Source of the DNA: Casuarina equisetifolia
Lineage: Eukaryota > Streptophyta > Magnoliopsida > Fagales > Casuarinaceae
DNA length: 64,000 bases
Reading direction: 5' to 3'
NCBI GenBank assembly: GCA_028551475.1
Contig: CM052362.1
Location: 17,714,021-17,778,020 of the forward strand
The notes under the pieces are model-generated. The model was not told where the DNA came from. It did no database searches and saw nothing but the letters and a program-made list of their open reading frames with translations. Shown one piece after another: positions 17,193-31,034 of this stretch; positions within the stretch are counted from its first letter, which is position 1, and every line of letters begins with the position of its first letter. The translations under genes and the position numbers were made by a program.

Positions 17193-18878
17193 ATGAAGTT
17201 TCTGGATTGGTACTTGAAGATTGCGGTAGTTTCGGCTTTGGTTGGAGCTTCCATGGAGTTTTTTATGATCAAAACCGGCTTCTGTGTGAGAACCGTCCTT
17301 TTGGGTTTAATCATTCATTTCATAATCTTACCCTTTTGTTTTTCCTTTTCTTCTATGAACTTGATTGAATGATTTTGATTGGAGTCATTACAATTTCCGA
17401 AATCAGCTATTAGGTTATGCGTTATTCTTTTAGTATTTAAAAGCAATACAGAAATTAGGCTGTGCACAATGATTATGGGTTAAAGGAAAATAAAAGGTAA
17501 TATTTGTCAAAGGGGTTTTTTTTGAGAAGGAATTTCTCTTTCCATGAATGATAACAGTTAGTACCTAAGTTTGTTGTTGACCGGTGCTTCTGGATATGAT
17601 AGTATTATCAAGGGGTCTTTTCTTCTGAGAAGCAAATTTTGTTTGAATTTGTTGCTACTGTGATGTTAGGCAGCGATGAAACTCAGGAGTCTTAAACACT
17701 TAATCTGCTTGATTAAGCCAATTTGATATATTTTTCCAATAGTTTATTTGTTGCTTTACATCCACATAGATTCTCCTATCTTGAAGAAATCTGATTTTGG
17801 GGAGAGATGTACTGAAGGAATTTCTTGGTATTTGACACTTTGAACAAGGATGCCGCCGTAAAGATTGAAAGAGTTGGAAGCAAAGTAATCGTCTGAGTAC
17901 ATACTAGAGCCATAACTTATGCATAAAGATACTTAAGGCAAACTAAATCGCACTCCTACAACACCATGATGGCACTGGTGCAGATTAGCCATTTCACTAC
18001 ATTAACAGTTTGCCACTGCAGAATCAGCTTCAAATTATCTGGATCAAAATTTGTTTGTGAATATAGAAGACTAAAAAAGAAAAGAAGAAAAAAAAGAGGA
18101 TTTGAGTGATTCTTGAGCTCAATGCATTTCCATTTCCATTGCCAAAGGGGAAACTGGAATCATTCCCAGAAATCTCTGGTCCTGTGAACTTTTGTTCCCT
18201 GAATTGGGTCTGGAACCCAAATTGATAGCCTCCCTGGCCGTAGTGAAAAACTAGACAAGGCATCAATTCTCGTATTTTTCTCTGGAGTCTTGGATGATGA
18301 GCTGCTTATTTTGTGCTTGTGACAGAAATTCGTTTCATTAGTTGGCAAAATTTTTCATCTAAGTGCATCCTTACCATAAAAATTTGCGATTGTAGTATAT
18401 TAAATGCGAAAACAGGCACCACTCCCCCTAATCCTTGGTCTTGTGAAGTTTGGTCACATGGCCTGAATTAGGTCTGGAACTAAGTCAGATAGCCTCGTTA
18501 GCTGTAGTGAAAGAAACTAGGTAAGGCTTTAACTTTCATTTTTCTTTGTAGTCTTGGATGGTGGCTGCCCGTTTTGCACTCATGACAAAAGTTTATTTCA
18601 ACAATTGGCAAAATTTTTCTTCTTCCCAATTGCCTCATTATAGAGTTTAGCTATTGCAGTGATACCGATCCTCCCCGAACCCTTTGTTAAGAGCATTTGT
18701 CAGAGTCATTCTTGTTCTAACTGTTATTTTCCTCCTGTTCTATTGCTGTACAGATGACAAAGTGACTGTTCTTGAATCAGAGAAGCGGTCTTGGGAGAGT
18801 TCCCCAGAAGCTCAGGCAATTAGAGAATCTCTAAATCCTTGGAGAAATCAAGATACACAAACAAGAAACAATTCCTAG
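17193..18878 (+). CDS. small conserved single-pass membrane protein, 71 residues
   Basis: Two coding exons, 17193-17283 and 18754-18878, join across a split Tyr codon (TTC T/AT GAC) to give 71 residues. An untranslated first exon probably ends at 17070, with an intron 17071-17186 whose acceptor is tatgcag, so ATG 17193 (MKFLDWYLKIAVV) is preferred over the upstream in-frame ATGs, which lie in that intron. One hydrophobic helix covers about residues 6-27. After it comes a charged tail starting GFYDKVTVLESEKRSWESSP and ending in NPWRNQ. From memory this sequence type is widely conserved in plants, but I cannot name a function. The N-terminal helix with a soluble tail would fit a small subunit of a membrane complex; that is inference. 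Confidence 0.78.
18175..18660 (+). repeat. diverged tandem duplication inside an intron
   Basis: Copy 1 (about 18175-18395) and copy 2 (about 18432-18660) can be aligned over their length: both run from a ggtc..tgtgaa start through a gtcttggatg core to ggcaaaatttttc and a final gattgtag/tattgcag. They differ at roughly a quarter of positions by eye. Both lie in the large intron of the 71-residue membrane-protein gene, near its 3' splice site. Confidence 0.75.
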
Positions 18879-20590
18879 ATTAGTTTTCTTGTAATTTGCT
18901 ATCTGTCTACTTTATTTCATTAATGGTTTAATGCCATTTTGGCTTGTAAAATTTTCTTTGGAGAGCAGTGTATCTGTTCAACATTGAACTCATTTGGTCT
19001 GTCTAAGACCGTCATCTGTGGTGAGCAGGACTTCAACTGCCTCCACGTTAGCTCCAGGCACTGATGTGGCCGGAGTCCTGGCCACAAAATCTTCTGCTTC
19101 CTTCAACTCCAAACTCAGATTACACCTAAGAAGTGCTTTGCTACACTTTCTTTTCGAATAAGATACAAGATATCCATTACGTTAGTCTAGCAAACTTGAC
19201 TTAGAATCTTTGTTTTGCATTACTTGAGAGAGAATTCTGTAATTGCTGAGGTGGTTGGGCCTTAGAAACAATCTGCAGTTCTTGTTCCACTGCAGCTCCT
19301 TCAATGGAGTTCTATGAGAAGTATATGTTACCCATCTGTGCCCTAAATCAAATTTGAGCCTCTGATCCATGTTATTAAAAGTTACGGCGATTATTGTTTC
19401 TACCCTCTAGTTTAAAAGTTGCATATACCTATTCGGGACCTACTTGTAGGTCATGATGTGAAATATGTATTGGCTTTTCATTCTTTCTTGCTCTGTAATA
19501 AGGTTGTCACATGTGACCTCGTGAGAGTAAATTACAACTTTTTCAACCTATTGGTTGACAACCTCAACTTAACACGAAAAAAAAGGTGGAAAATAAACTA
19601 AGGTGAGTAAAGTGCAATCAACTCCAAGACCTTCAAGCATTTGACAATAAAGTGCACGCCATAGAAAACAGAAACCTTGAACGTGGCATCCTTTGAAGTT
19701 TCTAAAAAGACACAGTTCTTCCCTCACCTGGATCAAAGGCGAGGGGACATGTAGCACCTGCTACCCCCATTTTCCGTTGTCGTTGAAGACAAGCATCCAA
19801 AGCCTGTCCAATAATCATCCTTAATGCTTCTTCCTTTAGAATTAGTGACAGAAGCATAGCAACAGCTACCCGTATGTTTCCTACGCGTGAGGAGAATGAG
19901 TTCTCCACTAGATACGCCAGTGCCAGGAAAAGGCAAAACCTTGGACTGGTTTTTCAACACTCGGGCCGTGGTTTTCCAACAGACAAACCGACCAAGAATC
20001 TGGCACAATGCTTATGTAGTCGTTTGATTTGTATGAGTGCATTGGTGATAGTGCCATTTCACCTCTGTGCAGAAAAGTTCTAGCGCATTTTTTGCTTATC
20101 ATAGTTATTTACTATACGGAAGGAAAGTTTAAGCTTATTGACATGAGAGGTGAGCATTTGAGGCTGTCAAGGACGCAGGCGGCATTGAGCAATGCATGGT
20201 GCTTATCGTATTAAGAAGCATCATTTGCCAATCGGTCAGTGTGTTTCCATTGAGCCCTTATGATCTGATAAATCATTCAACTATTAGCTGACACGTTTCC
20301 TTGCGCTAATGACTATGTTCTGTTCGCAATAGACTTTGAGGCATGTTGCTTTTGGAGACCAAGACAAAGACATGAGAGTGAGTGGATAGATGACATGAAA
20401 CCCACTATCAAATTGGAACGTCAAGCAAGAACCTACCACCTCCTTTTTGACTGGGGAAGGTGAGAGATGAATGGGTATGCTCTTTGTCAATTTCACTAAC
20501 ACTAGTGTTTTTACTGCCATAAATAGGGCACAACAAAGAGCAAAGTTCACCTAAATATTGATAAAGTATTCAAAACTTGCGGAGAAGAAA
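18879..20590. other. intergenic, no supported gene
   Basis: The sequence has several overlapping short frames on the minus strand (19.57-20.10 kb), but none shows a known domain, a compatible splice pattern or a credible start. The first part includes the 3' UTR of the preceding gene. Confidence 0.4.
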
Positions 20591-20989
20591 ATGGACTGGA
20601 AAAAGGGCGTGGACGTTTCCTCCTCCCTTTTGTTCGAGGACTCCGCAGATTCTGAAACCGATGCTAGCCCTGACAAAATACATGCAGAAGATGCTATGGT
20701 TGGTGATGACCGGGATGCTGAGTCGTGCAGCTGTGACATAAGTTCTAAACCTCATTTTCCTGAGGATCTTGGTTTTGATGATCAAGATTCCGGTGGTTCC
20801 AATGGTAGTGATGGGGATGATCACTATGAGCCGAGTACGAATGGCTGCAAGGTGTGCTTATCAGATGTAAACTCAGGATGTTTCTCAAGAGAGGAGGGGA
20901 AAGAGGAAACAAAGATTGGTGGGATTAATAAGGATGAAATGGAGGACTGGCTCTTTTGGGAAACTTGCATGGCGGTGGGATACCCATGA
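20591..20989 (+). CDS. acidic plant protein of unknown function, 132 residues
   Basis: Single-exon frame from ATG 20591 (MDWKKGVDVSSSLLFEDS) to TGA 20987-20989. The frame is open a little further upstream, but this is the first ATG. The protein is strongly acidic and Ser/Asp-rich (DSADSETDASPD; GGSNGSDGDD), with a CSCD motif, a CKVC pair and a basic-acidic stretch. It ends in EDWLFWETCMAVGYP. A short acidic protein closing with a similar LFWE.C...GYP tail is a plant-specific pattern that I recognise but cannot name. No signal peptide or membrane segment is visible, so a soluble protein is likely. Codon use looks coding and the length is well above background for this AT-rich region. Confidence 0.68.
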   Translation: MDWKKGVDVSSSLLFEDSADSETDASPDKIHAEDAMVGDDRDAESCSCDISSKPHFPEDLGFDDQDSGGSNGSDGDDHYEPSTNGCKVCLSDVNSGCFSREEGKEETKIGGINKDEMEDWLFWETCMAVGYP

Positions 20990-22261
20990 TCATCCTTCCC
21001 TACTCCTTCGATTCCGGTAGCATATTATCTTTTTCAGAAACAAGAAACTAAGTTCATCCTAGCATCTGTTTTGTTCAAACTCTTCAATCCCAAGCTACAG
21101 AGGTGCAAGTCTGAGAGGCGTAATACCTCTCCCAGTGGTATCTATTTGTGCTTCTGATATTTCGTTAAGTTTCTGCGTCCCATTCCCTATTGACAAGAGA
21201 ACTGGCAGTGTCTATAGTCTCATCCGCAGTTTGTTTCCAGGAAAATACAAATTTTGGTTTCCAACTTCTCTTGCTCTTTAGGGTTCTAGCTTCCCTAGCT
21301 TCCAGGCAGTTTAAGGTCGAGCTTAGAGATGGAACCATAGTATTACTGCTCCATCTACAACCTGAGCAGTAGGACTGCATATTCATTTGTGGCTTGTAGG
21401 TTATGCTTTTTACATGAGAATGATGTGCGTGCTTGTACCAAAACATGTTGTCTAATTATCTAGATGGTCACTGTATTCAGTTGTAGTGTTCGTACTTGGT
21501 ATATGAGTCTCGTTTTGCTAGTTGAAGACGTTCTAATGATGTAAACCTATGTATGCCAGAATATTTGTAAAAGTGTTCAGCTTGACATTTTATCTTTTTT
21601 CTTTTCTAGCTTTTCTATTCAAGGTAACATTTGCTTCCAAAGAGATAAGCCCAAATCCAGAACTAAATAATAGATTAGCAATTTACTTAATGCTCAATTT
21701 TCTCTGTCGTGGCGTCAGGTTTTAACTTTGTTAATATGACATAGGACGAGTTCATTCAGGTGACTTTTTCTCAAAGATTTAATAATCCTCCGCAACCACC
21801 CGACACCTCCTTCAAACCCCAAGAAGAAGAAGAAGATGAAAAGATACATCAAGCCTACAGAAACTAGCTTTAATAAAGCTTAACATAACTATCTCACTCA
21901 CCATATAATAATCACTCGCTTGTGGTTCACGAGTGAATTAAAAAAGCACTTAACTTTACCGGCGACAATGTTAAATACTCGTAATGGGTAAGAATTTTGG
22001 GCGGCTGGTCAAAACTATATTATAACATTAAAATATAACAACGAATATTGGCTCTGGCTTCTGTGTTCACATTCGCTATAATCTGTTGTGTTTTATGTAA
22101 CAGAGGTACAAGAATGCAAGTTGAGCACAAATGGGCGACAATCACTGCACCTAATTTGGGAGTTGGTAAGCAACTCTTTAAATTTAAATTTTCTCCTGAC
22201 CGCGACATAATGGGCGAGAAAATTTGGTCCCTTCCAAAAGTTACCTGGAGTAGTATTTTCT
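20990..22261. other. intergenic, no gene seen
   Basis: Begins with the 3' UTR of the 132-residue protein gene, then AT-rich sequence without recognisable coding or repeat content. At about 22262 the homology with the upstream flank of the second peroxidase gene begins. Confidence 0.45.
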
Positions 22262-23344
22262 AAGCTCAGAAAAGAAAAGGGTTCAGTACATTCTAAGCCA
22301 CAAAAACAAGTACTAAAGAAAAGCAAAAGCTTTGAAGAGTTTGTCCACAAAGTTGTTTGATTTGATTTTCAAGGTTCTACACTTCCAGCTGAACTATGGC
22401 GTATAGAAGTTTCTGTTCATCATTTCTCTGAACCCGCTATATTATCAAGGACTCCAGCATTCTTTTCGTGTCCTAGAATGCATGCATCAAAGTACTTACC
22501 TGGTATGGTGGTGAAACAAAGCGGCAATGGAGAGTAATATGCGGTACACGAGGAGAGATAAAGGAGGAAAATGGCAACATTTGGCCACCCTTCAGACACG
22601 GGAATCTTTGACTAGTCTAAGAATCCACGACCTCTCACATCACAGTAAGGAGCGAAATATTCTAGGTTATCCCTCACAGAGCAAGCCAAAGGCTGGCCAG
22701 AGGATGCAACAAATTCGTCGACATTTGTCTTTCAAATAACACCTTTAATTTCTTTTCAACATTTGGTAGGAAAGCTTCGTTCTAACGGCTGTCACCGACT
22801 GCATTCTTATAATAGTGCATAAAAGTTTAGGATCTTTTTTGCCCAAAAGAACACGCCTAGTTTGACTACATCAGCAAAATCATTTTGAGAGAATAAGTAC
22901 ATGGAGTCATCACGGAAATTGAAGCTACTGAAATAATGCACATAAGTGCTGCGAAAAATGAAAGGGCCTTGCTTCAGTTCCTACATAAATTGCAAGGGCA
23001 CTCCTTTAACAGACCAAACGTGCCGCAGGTTCTGTCCCATAACATCGATAAGAGAACAAAAATGACATCTTTGTGTCTAGGTATAAACAAGCTGTGTACA
23101 AGGTATCAACGATTTAAAATATAGTAGAAGACGACTCCATCAAATCGACGATGTTATCTTCAATAATTTACTTCCCACGACCAGCTGCTTCTAACTAACC
23201 CATGTTAAGAAAGTTGAATAATTATACAAGTCAAACCCTGTCTCTTTCATGTCTCAACATCAACTTCAACATTCTAGGCCCATTAACATGCATACGCCCT
23301 TGCTGTGAAGGACTTTACCGGAGGAAAGAAGACCGCAATCTCTC

Positions 23345-23351
23345 TATATAA
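23345..23351 (+). promoter_or_regulatory. TATA box of peroxidase A1
   Basis: TATATAA followed by GGATGC, 69 bp upstream of the ATG. The same TATATAAGGATGC block precedes B1 and B2, so it is a conserved core promoter of the cluster. Confidence 0.75.
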
Positions 23352-23413
23352 GGATGCAAAATGTGCTAGGCTAATAATATAAGTGCAGTAGAGAGAAATA
23401 GTAGGAGTAAGAG

Positions 23414-25339
<1,926 letters not shown>

Positions 25340-26083
25340 GTGCTATGGTTATCTTATGAGTGTGACGGAGTGCTTTGTATCTTTCATTGTTATTTGAGCT
25401 ATGATGAATAAGTAGGTTTTCTCAAATCTCAATGTAGGAAAACCAAGGTTTTCTACGAAACTATCATTTCTGAAACTTTATAATGCGTGATAATAGAAGA
25501 CAAGTTATTTATTTACCTTTGGAAATCCTTTTGACTTATGTTTGAATTGTTAAAAGTTTTATTTTCTTCCTCAAAACTATATTGTAAAAAAGAGTAAAAC
25601 CTTCACTTATAAGAGATGCAACATACTAATAATATGATAAGGACTAGTCTCACGTCTTTAGCCCTCAATTTTTGTCCAGAGTTTTCAGGCAGCGCAAAGT
25701 CTGTACATGTTTTTCAGGATGAGGAGCTGGGAAACCACAAGGTTTAAAGAAGAAAGCAAACAAACAACAAAGTGGGAATAATGAAGTCCGATTAACGATG
25801 ATTGACTTTACCCCTCTCAACTATACGTTTTCAGTCGAAAAATGAAAGAACAAATGAGGGAAAAGACAAGAAGTAAAGCGTGTAAAGTGATGGGTCTTCA
25901 CTTTGAAATGTCATCGATAGACTTCCTGGCATCTTCCGCGAACCTAGATATTGGCTACGTACGTTGTCGGTTTTGCAGTCTCGAGGACACTATTAGTTTT
26001 TCATGTACTTTAATAAATTATAGACTAAAGTACATGGAGGATTGTAAGGTTTCGGCCCTCCGTTACAACTTCCTAGATGGTTG

Positions 26084-28237
26084 ACATTTAAAGCTGATTG
26101 CTCGTCTTGTTGGGCAGGTTTAAATGAATTGGCAATCTCATTGTTTTATACTCCCGTGTGCTTGAGTGTAAAAAAAAAATAAAAATAAAATACCTATCTT
26201 CGTAACAAAAAGTAATACTTCTCTTCATAGCTAATTGACCGAAAGATAAAGAATGAGATTTCTGTTTGAATTTATATCTTCGGAAGATTTTGGGAGATTT
26301 GATGACAAGAGATTTGACCATACTGAGGGTAGAGATCTTTTCTAATCAAATTTTTTCTAGAGTTAAAGAGATTGATTGGAGCGATGGCACAAACCTTGAA
26401 TGGGATACTTTTTTTTTGGGCTAAGTAAAGAATTTATATATAAAAATACATTAATACAAGATGGTTAAAGACATACTCATATGAAAAGACCTTACAAAAC
26501 ATCATATCACATAAAAAATAATCTCCTCAAGCTCCAAGCATACTAAATAAACAAGTTTTCAACAATTTTAGGAATCTTTATAACACAAAAAAAATCTATT
26601 TTTTCAAGCCTTTTGATAACTCTAAGAGTTACATATATAGAATTCACATTATTTATAAGTGCCTTATTATTCATTTTATTCCAAATAGCATAAACAAATT
26701 TAACAATACATGCCTTAGAGCTTTTCCCTTTCACATAATGAAGGAGCCACCCAATCCTCAATTGTCAAGACATGAATGATGGTGTTACATCAAGTATGGT
26801 TTCTAGTTGTACTTAAATTGTAGTTGAGTAGAAATAATCTAAAAGGGTATGATATCAAGATTCATCAGAAGTATTATACAAGAAATAACTTTTATCTCTT
26901 TGATCTTCAAGTAATTGGAGTCTATCCCCAATAGTTAGTCAATCTTGGATGCCAACATGCTCTCTTTAAGTGTTAAGGGATGGCATACTTGAATCACACA
27001 ATTCTAGGCCAATTAACTCTAGGTTGTTGGGTAATGAGAGCTTTTCATGTTGAATTGATTGAGAGTTGTTTATTCATTGCTGCAATCAATATAAGTTATC
27101 TTCTTTTATGTCATCAAGTTTTGAAATTACATTGACGTTACATGTAAGCACATGCTATGAGCATATTTTATTAGTAGTCAAATTCCACTCTTTGATTATT
27201 CACTATCATTGGAACCTTTGCATCTCTTGGAATTCTTGAAAAGGGAATGACTTGGTCTTTAATTTTACTAGCAAGTGGGCATTTAGGTAGTCAATAGTTA
27301 TCCATTTTTTACCATCCACTTCATTTGGTTTGCAAGTAAAGACCTAATCTTAATAATCTTTCTTTGTCTAAGTGTCATTCCCCATCCACACACTCCAAAA
27401 GGATCAGGTTTTAATGAAATAAAAGTTCACACATGATGCCCATATAGACTTGAAGGTCAATAACTTTCATAAATGCTTTGTTTGGACAATTCTATTCCAA
27501 TTCTTAACATTCCAAATGCCTCAACCACTTTTAGCTTGAGAAGAAGATACTTGGTCCCAAGCCACTTTGGCAGTATGCATTTTCAATTATGAGCCTATGC
27601 ATAGAGATCTTCCATCATTTGGTTCATTTACTTTGATATTTTACTAAGAAGTATGGAAAAGGATGCCCAATAAGTATGCATTGAAAAAAAGATCGTTTTT
27701 GTGAGTTGAACTCTTTCCACATATGACAAATACTTACTAGTCTAATGTTATATTTTTGCAAGAATATTCTCCATCAAGAATTTACAATCCTGGTTATTCA
27801 ATTTTCTTTTTTTGTTTGATAAAATGGGACTAATAAGTAGGTAAGTTTTGGTGTCCTTCCTTTATGACCTTGGGCTTCTCAAAGCTTGTCTTTCAAAGTG
27901 GTATTAAAAGCATTGCAACATTGGCTTGCTTGGCCTTTGAAATATTTGAAAAACTCCATTTTTTTAAAATTATATTAGCAGATCTTACGTGTGGTTTCCG
28001 TGAAATTAGACCAGCAACCTTCACTCTAGAACGGTTATTAGTTTTTCTTTTATTTTTTCTTTTAAGATCTGTCCATCCATCAAAATTCACCCAAGCAGTA
28101 AACAAATATTAATGAATCAATATGTTTTCGGTTCTTAAGGAGGTGGCTCATAAATGCACTCCATAATCCTTGTTTCAAAGTGGGGGAGGGGAAGGATTTG
28201 AAGCAACCTTCACCCTGTTGTTTCACTTACATAAGTC
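26084..28237. other. spacer between peroxidases A1 and A2
   Basis: Not shared with the other duplicated units. Most of it is a degraded LINE on the minus strand (about 26409-27860). I see no intact gene in the rest. Confidence 0.5.
26409..27860 (-). mobile_element. degraded L1-type LINE, 3' part of reverse transcriptase ORF
   Basis: Minus-strand translation, with frameshifts and stops, follows the C-terminal part of plant L1 LINE proteins. In order it shows a LVPFYQTK..ITRIVNS segment, a WNVKNWNR-like block, SIWASCVNFYF, and the zf-RVT-like tail WLLHYVKGKSSKACIVKFVYAIWNK. The T run at 26409-26417 would be the poly(A) tail of the element. The 5' part and the endonuclease are missing. It is clearly dead and lies antisense to the peroxidase genes. 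Confidence 0.65.
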
Positions 28238-29327
28238 AGAAAAGAAAATGGTTCAGTATTCTGAGGCACAAAAACTAGTACTAAAGAAACGCAAAAACTT
28301 TGAAAAGTTTGTCCACAAGGATGTTTGATTTGATTTTTAAGGTTCTATACTTCTAGTTGAACTATGGCTTATAGAAGTTCATATTCATCATTTTCCAGTA
28401 CTAGATCCATTATCAAAGATTCTACCGTTCTTTTCGTCGCCTAGAATGCATGCATAAATTTACTTACATGGTACGGTGATGAACCAAAGTGGTAATGGAG
28501 AGTGATATGCGGTACACGAGGAGAGATAAATGAGAAAGTAAGAAGAGGAAAATGGAAATATTTGACCAGCCTTGAGACTGGCTAATCTTTAGTCTAAGAA
28601 TCCACGAACTCTCACATCACAGTGAGGAACGAAATATTCTAGGTTATTCCTCACATAGCAAGCCAAAGGCTGGCCAGAGGATGCAACTAATCTGTCGTCA
28701 TTTGTCTTTCAAATAACGTCTTTAATTACTTTTCAATATTTGGTAGGAAATCGTCGTTCTAACGACTGCCACCAACTAATTTTTGTAATAATGCAGAAGA
28801 GTCTAGGATCTTTTTTCCCCCAAAAGAACACGCCAAGCTTGACAACATCAAGAAAATTGTTTTGAGAGAATAAGTACATGAAGCTATCACGGAAATTGAA
28901 GCTACTGAAAAAATGCGCATAACTGCCACGAAAAAAGAAAGGGCCTAGCTTCAGTTCCTACTCAAATTGCCAGGGCACTCCTTTAACAAGACCAAACGTG
29001 CTGCGGTTTCTGTCCCATCATATCGATAAGAAGACGAAAATGGCATCTAGGTGTCTTGGCAGAAACAGGCCATGTACAAAGTATCAATGAATGAAAATAT
29101 AGTAGAAGACCGCTCTAACAAATCGACGCTGTTCCCTTCAATAGTTTACTTCCCATGTCCAGCTGCTTTTAACTAATCCATACTAAGAAAGTTGAAGAAT
29201 TAGTAAGACAAAGTCAAACCCTGTCTCTCTCATGTCTCAACATCAACTCTCAATATTCTAGGCCATTAACATGCATACACCCTTCCAGTGAAGGACTTTA
29301 CTGGAGGAAAGAAGACCGCAATCTCTC

Positions 29328-29334
29328 TATTTAA
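29328..29334 (+). promoter_or_regulatory. TATA-like box of peroxidase A2 (TATTTAA)
   Basis: At the position equivalent to the A1 TATATAA, A2 reads TATTTAA, again followed by GGATGC. The change could weaken or shift initiation, though TATTTAA can still act as a TATA element. Confidence 0.65.
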
Positions 29335-29393
29335 GGATGCAAACTGTGTTAGGCTAATATAAGTGCAGCAGAGAGAAAGAGTAGGAGTATGAG

Positions 29394-31034
29394 ATGAAGA
29401 CTAGTTTGAGTTTCTTCTTCCTCTCCATAGCAGTGTTTGGACTTCTTGGATTTTGCTATGGAGGGGAGTTGATGAACAACTTCTACAAGGATACTTGTCC
29501 CCTTGCTGAAGACATCGTGAGGGACATCATTTGGAAACGTGTGGCATGCAATTCAACTCTGCCTGCCAAGTTTCTGAGGATGCATTTTCACGATTGCTTC
29601 GTTCGGGTAATCCAGCTCTCCACTGTACTAAAATAACATCAAGTTTGTATGACGCATTGGCTTTTCAAAGCATCAAACACTTGCATTTCCATGTTTTTAG
29701 CAGCTGTCTAACCTGTGTCTGTGGCCATTATTTGCAGGGCTGTGACGGCTCCATACTGCTGGACTCTACGCCAAATAACAGTGCTGAAAAGGATGCAGTT
29801 CCAATCCTGTCTCTGGCGGGATTCGACGTGATAGAGGAGGTGAAGACCCAGCTGGAGAAAACCTGCCCTGGAGTAGTCTCTTGTGCCGACATCGTCGCTT
29901 TAGCTGCTAGAGACTCGGTCTCTTTCCAAGTAAGTATCCAGAACCTTTCATGCGATTTGGAAACGACACCATCTATAAGTGTTTTGTCTCTAGTCTGAAA
30001 AACTTAACCAAGCACACGGAGTTGGGATTGCGAGGTGTATACCTCGTGGTCAGCTTATTCCTTGCAAGCTTAAAGCACACACCGCTACCAGACTTTTTCT
30101 ATCCACATAGATCACTAACGCAGGCAAGTTTTTGAGCAAAGTGTACTAAGACTTTTGGTGGTGACATTGCAGTTCAAAAGATCAATATGGGAAGTGCCGA
30201 CTGGCAGAAGGGACGGAGTCATATCGCGTGTTTCAGAGGCCCTGGCCAACATTCCGTCCCCATTCTCCAATTTCATCAGCCTCCAACAATCTTTTGCCAA
30301 AAAAAGCCTCACAGTTCATGACCTCGTTGTTTTATCCGGTAACTATTCTATATAAAGTTCGCAAAACCTACAGAAGAAAAGTAAAATAGATAAGAAATGT
30401 TTATTATGAGACAAGTTCTGAGGGACTGGGGAAGATATTGCTTCTTTTGAGATAAACAGTTGCATTATTATGAAACCTAGTGTTCTCTGGTTTTTCCGCA
30501 AAGCCCAAGCTAAACTAAATAACGTCAATAAGGTTTCTGAGCGAAACTGGACAAGTAGGGCCCAAGTTTATGTTTCCTAGAAGATCTTTGTATGTACCCA
30601 GATAATTAATAACTTAGTTTTTGCCAGGTGGACATACAATTGGTGTCGGGCATTGCAATTTTTTCAGCAACAGGCTCTACAATTTCACTGGAAAAGGCGA
30701 TGCAGACCCTTCTCTGAGCCCAGGTTATGCCGCCTTCTTGAAAACCAAGTGTCAAAGCCTGTCGGACAACACAACTATTGTACCAATGGACCCTGGAAGC
30801 CCCTTATCCTTTGACAATAATTATTTTAAGATATTGAAGCAGAACCAAGGCCTTTTCCAGTCTGATGCCGCGCTTTTAACCAACAAAGATGCTAGCAACA
30901 TCGTCGATGAGCTGCTCGACTCTTATAATTTCTTTACAGAGTTTGCTCAGTCGATGAAGAGGATGGGTGCCATTGATGTGCTCACAGGGAGCTCGGGAGA
31001 GATTAGGAGGAAGTGCAATGTGGCCAATTCCTGA
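29394..31034 (+). CDS. class III secretory peroxidase A2
   Basis: Four exons (29394-29606, 29738-29929, 30173-30338, 30628-31034) with lengths identical to A1, giving 325 residues. Exon 1 encodes the same 71 residues as A1; its three nucleotide differences are all silent. Arg62, His66, Pro165, His193 (GGHTIGVGHC), the distal calcium ligands and the eight cysteines are kept. The distal Asn at residue 94, which in horseradish peroxidase (Asn70) orients the catalytic His, is Ile here (AVPILSL), the most suspicious change in the protein. Exon 3 has more replacements than exons 1-2 (for example F167S and N170I relative to A1). Secreted, no C-terminal extension. Tandem duplicate of A1 about 6 kb upstream. 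It may be catalytically weaker; expression is unknown. Confidence 0.95.

Noticed and set aside
19569..20102. Several overlapping minus-strand frames of 60-90 codons
   Set aside because: They overlap in different frames, have no recognisable similarity and no consistent splice junctions.
25842..26084. An 80-codon frame downstream of A1 that is also open at 40827-41057 (A3 relic) and largely open after A2
   Set aside because: The match is simply the duplicated 3' flank. A hand count between the A1 and A3 copies gives about 20 amino-acid-changing to 8 silent differences, as expected for non-coding DNA, and the A2 copy has a frameshift and stop.
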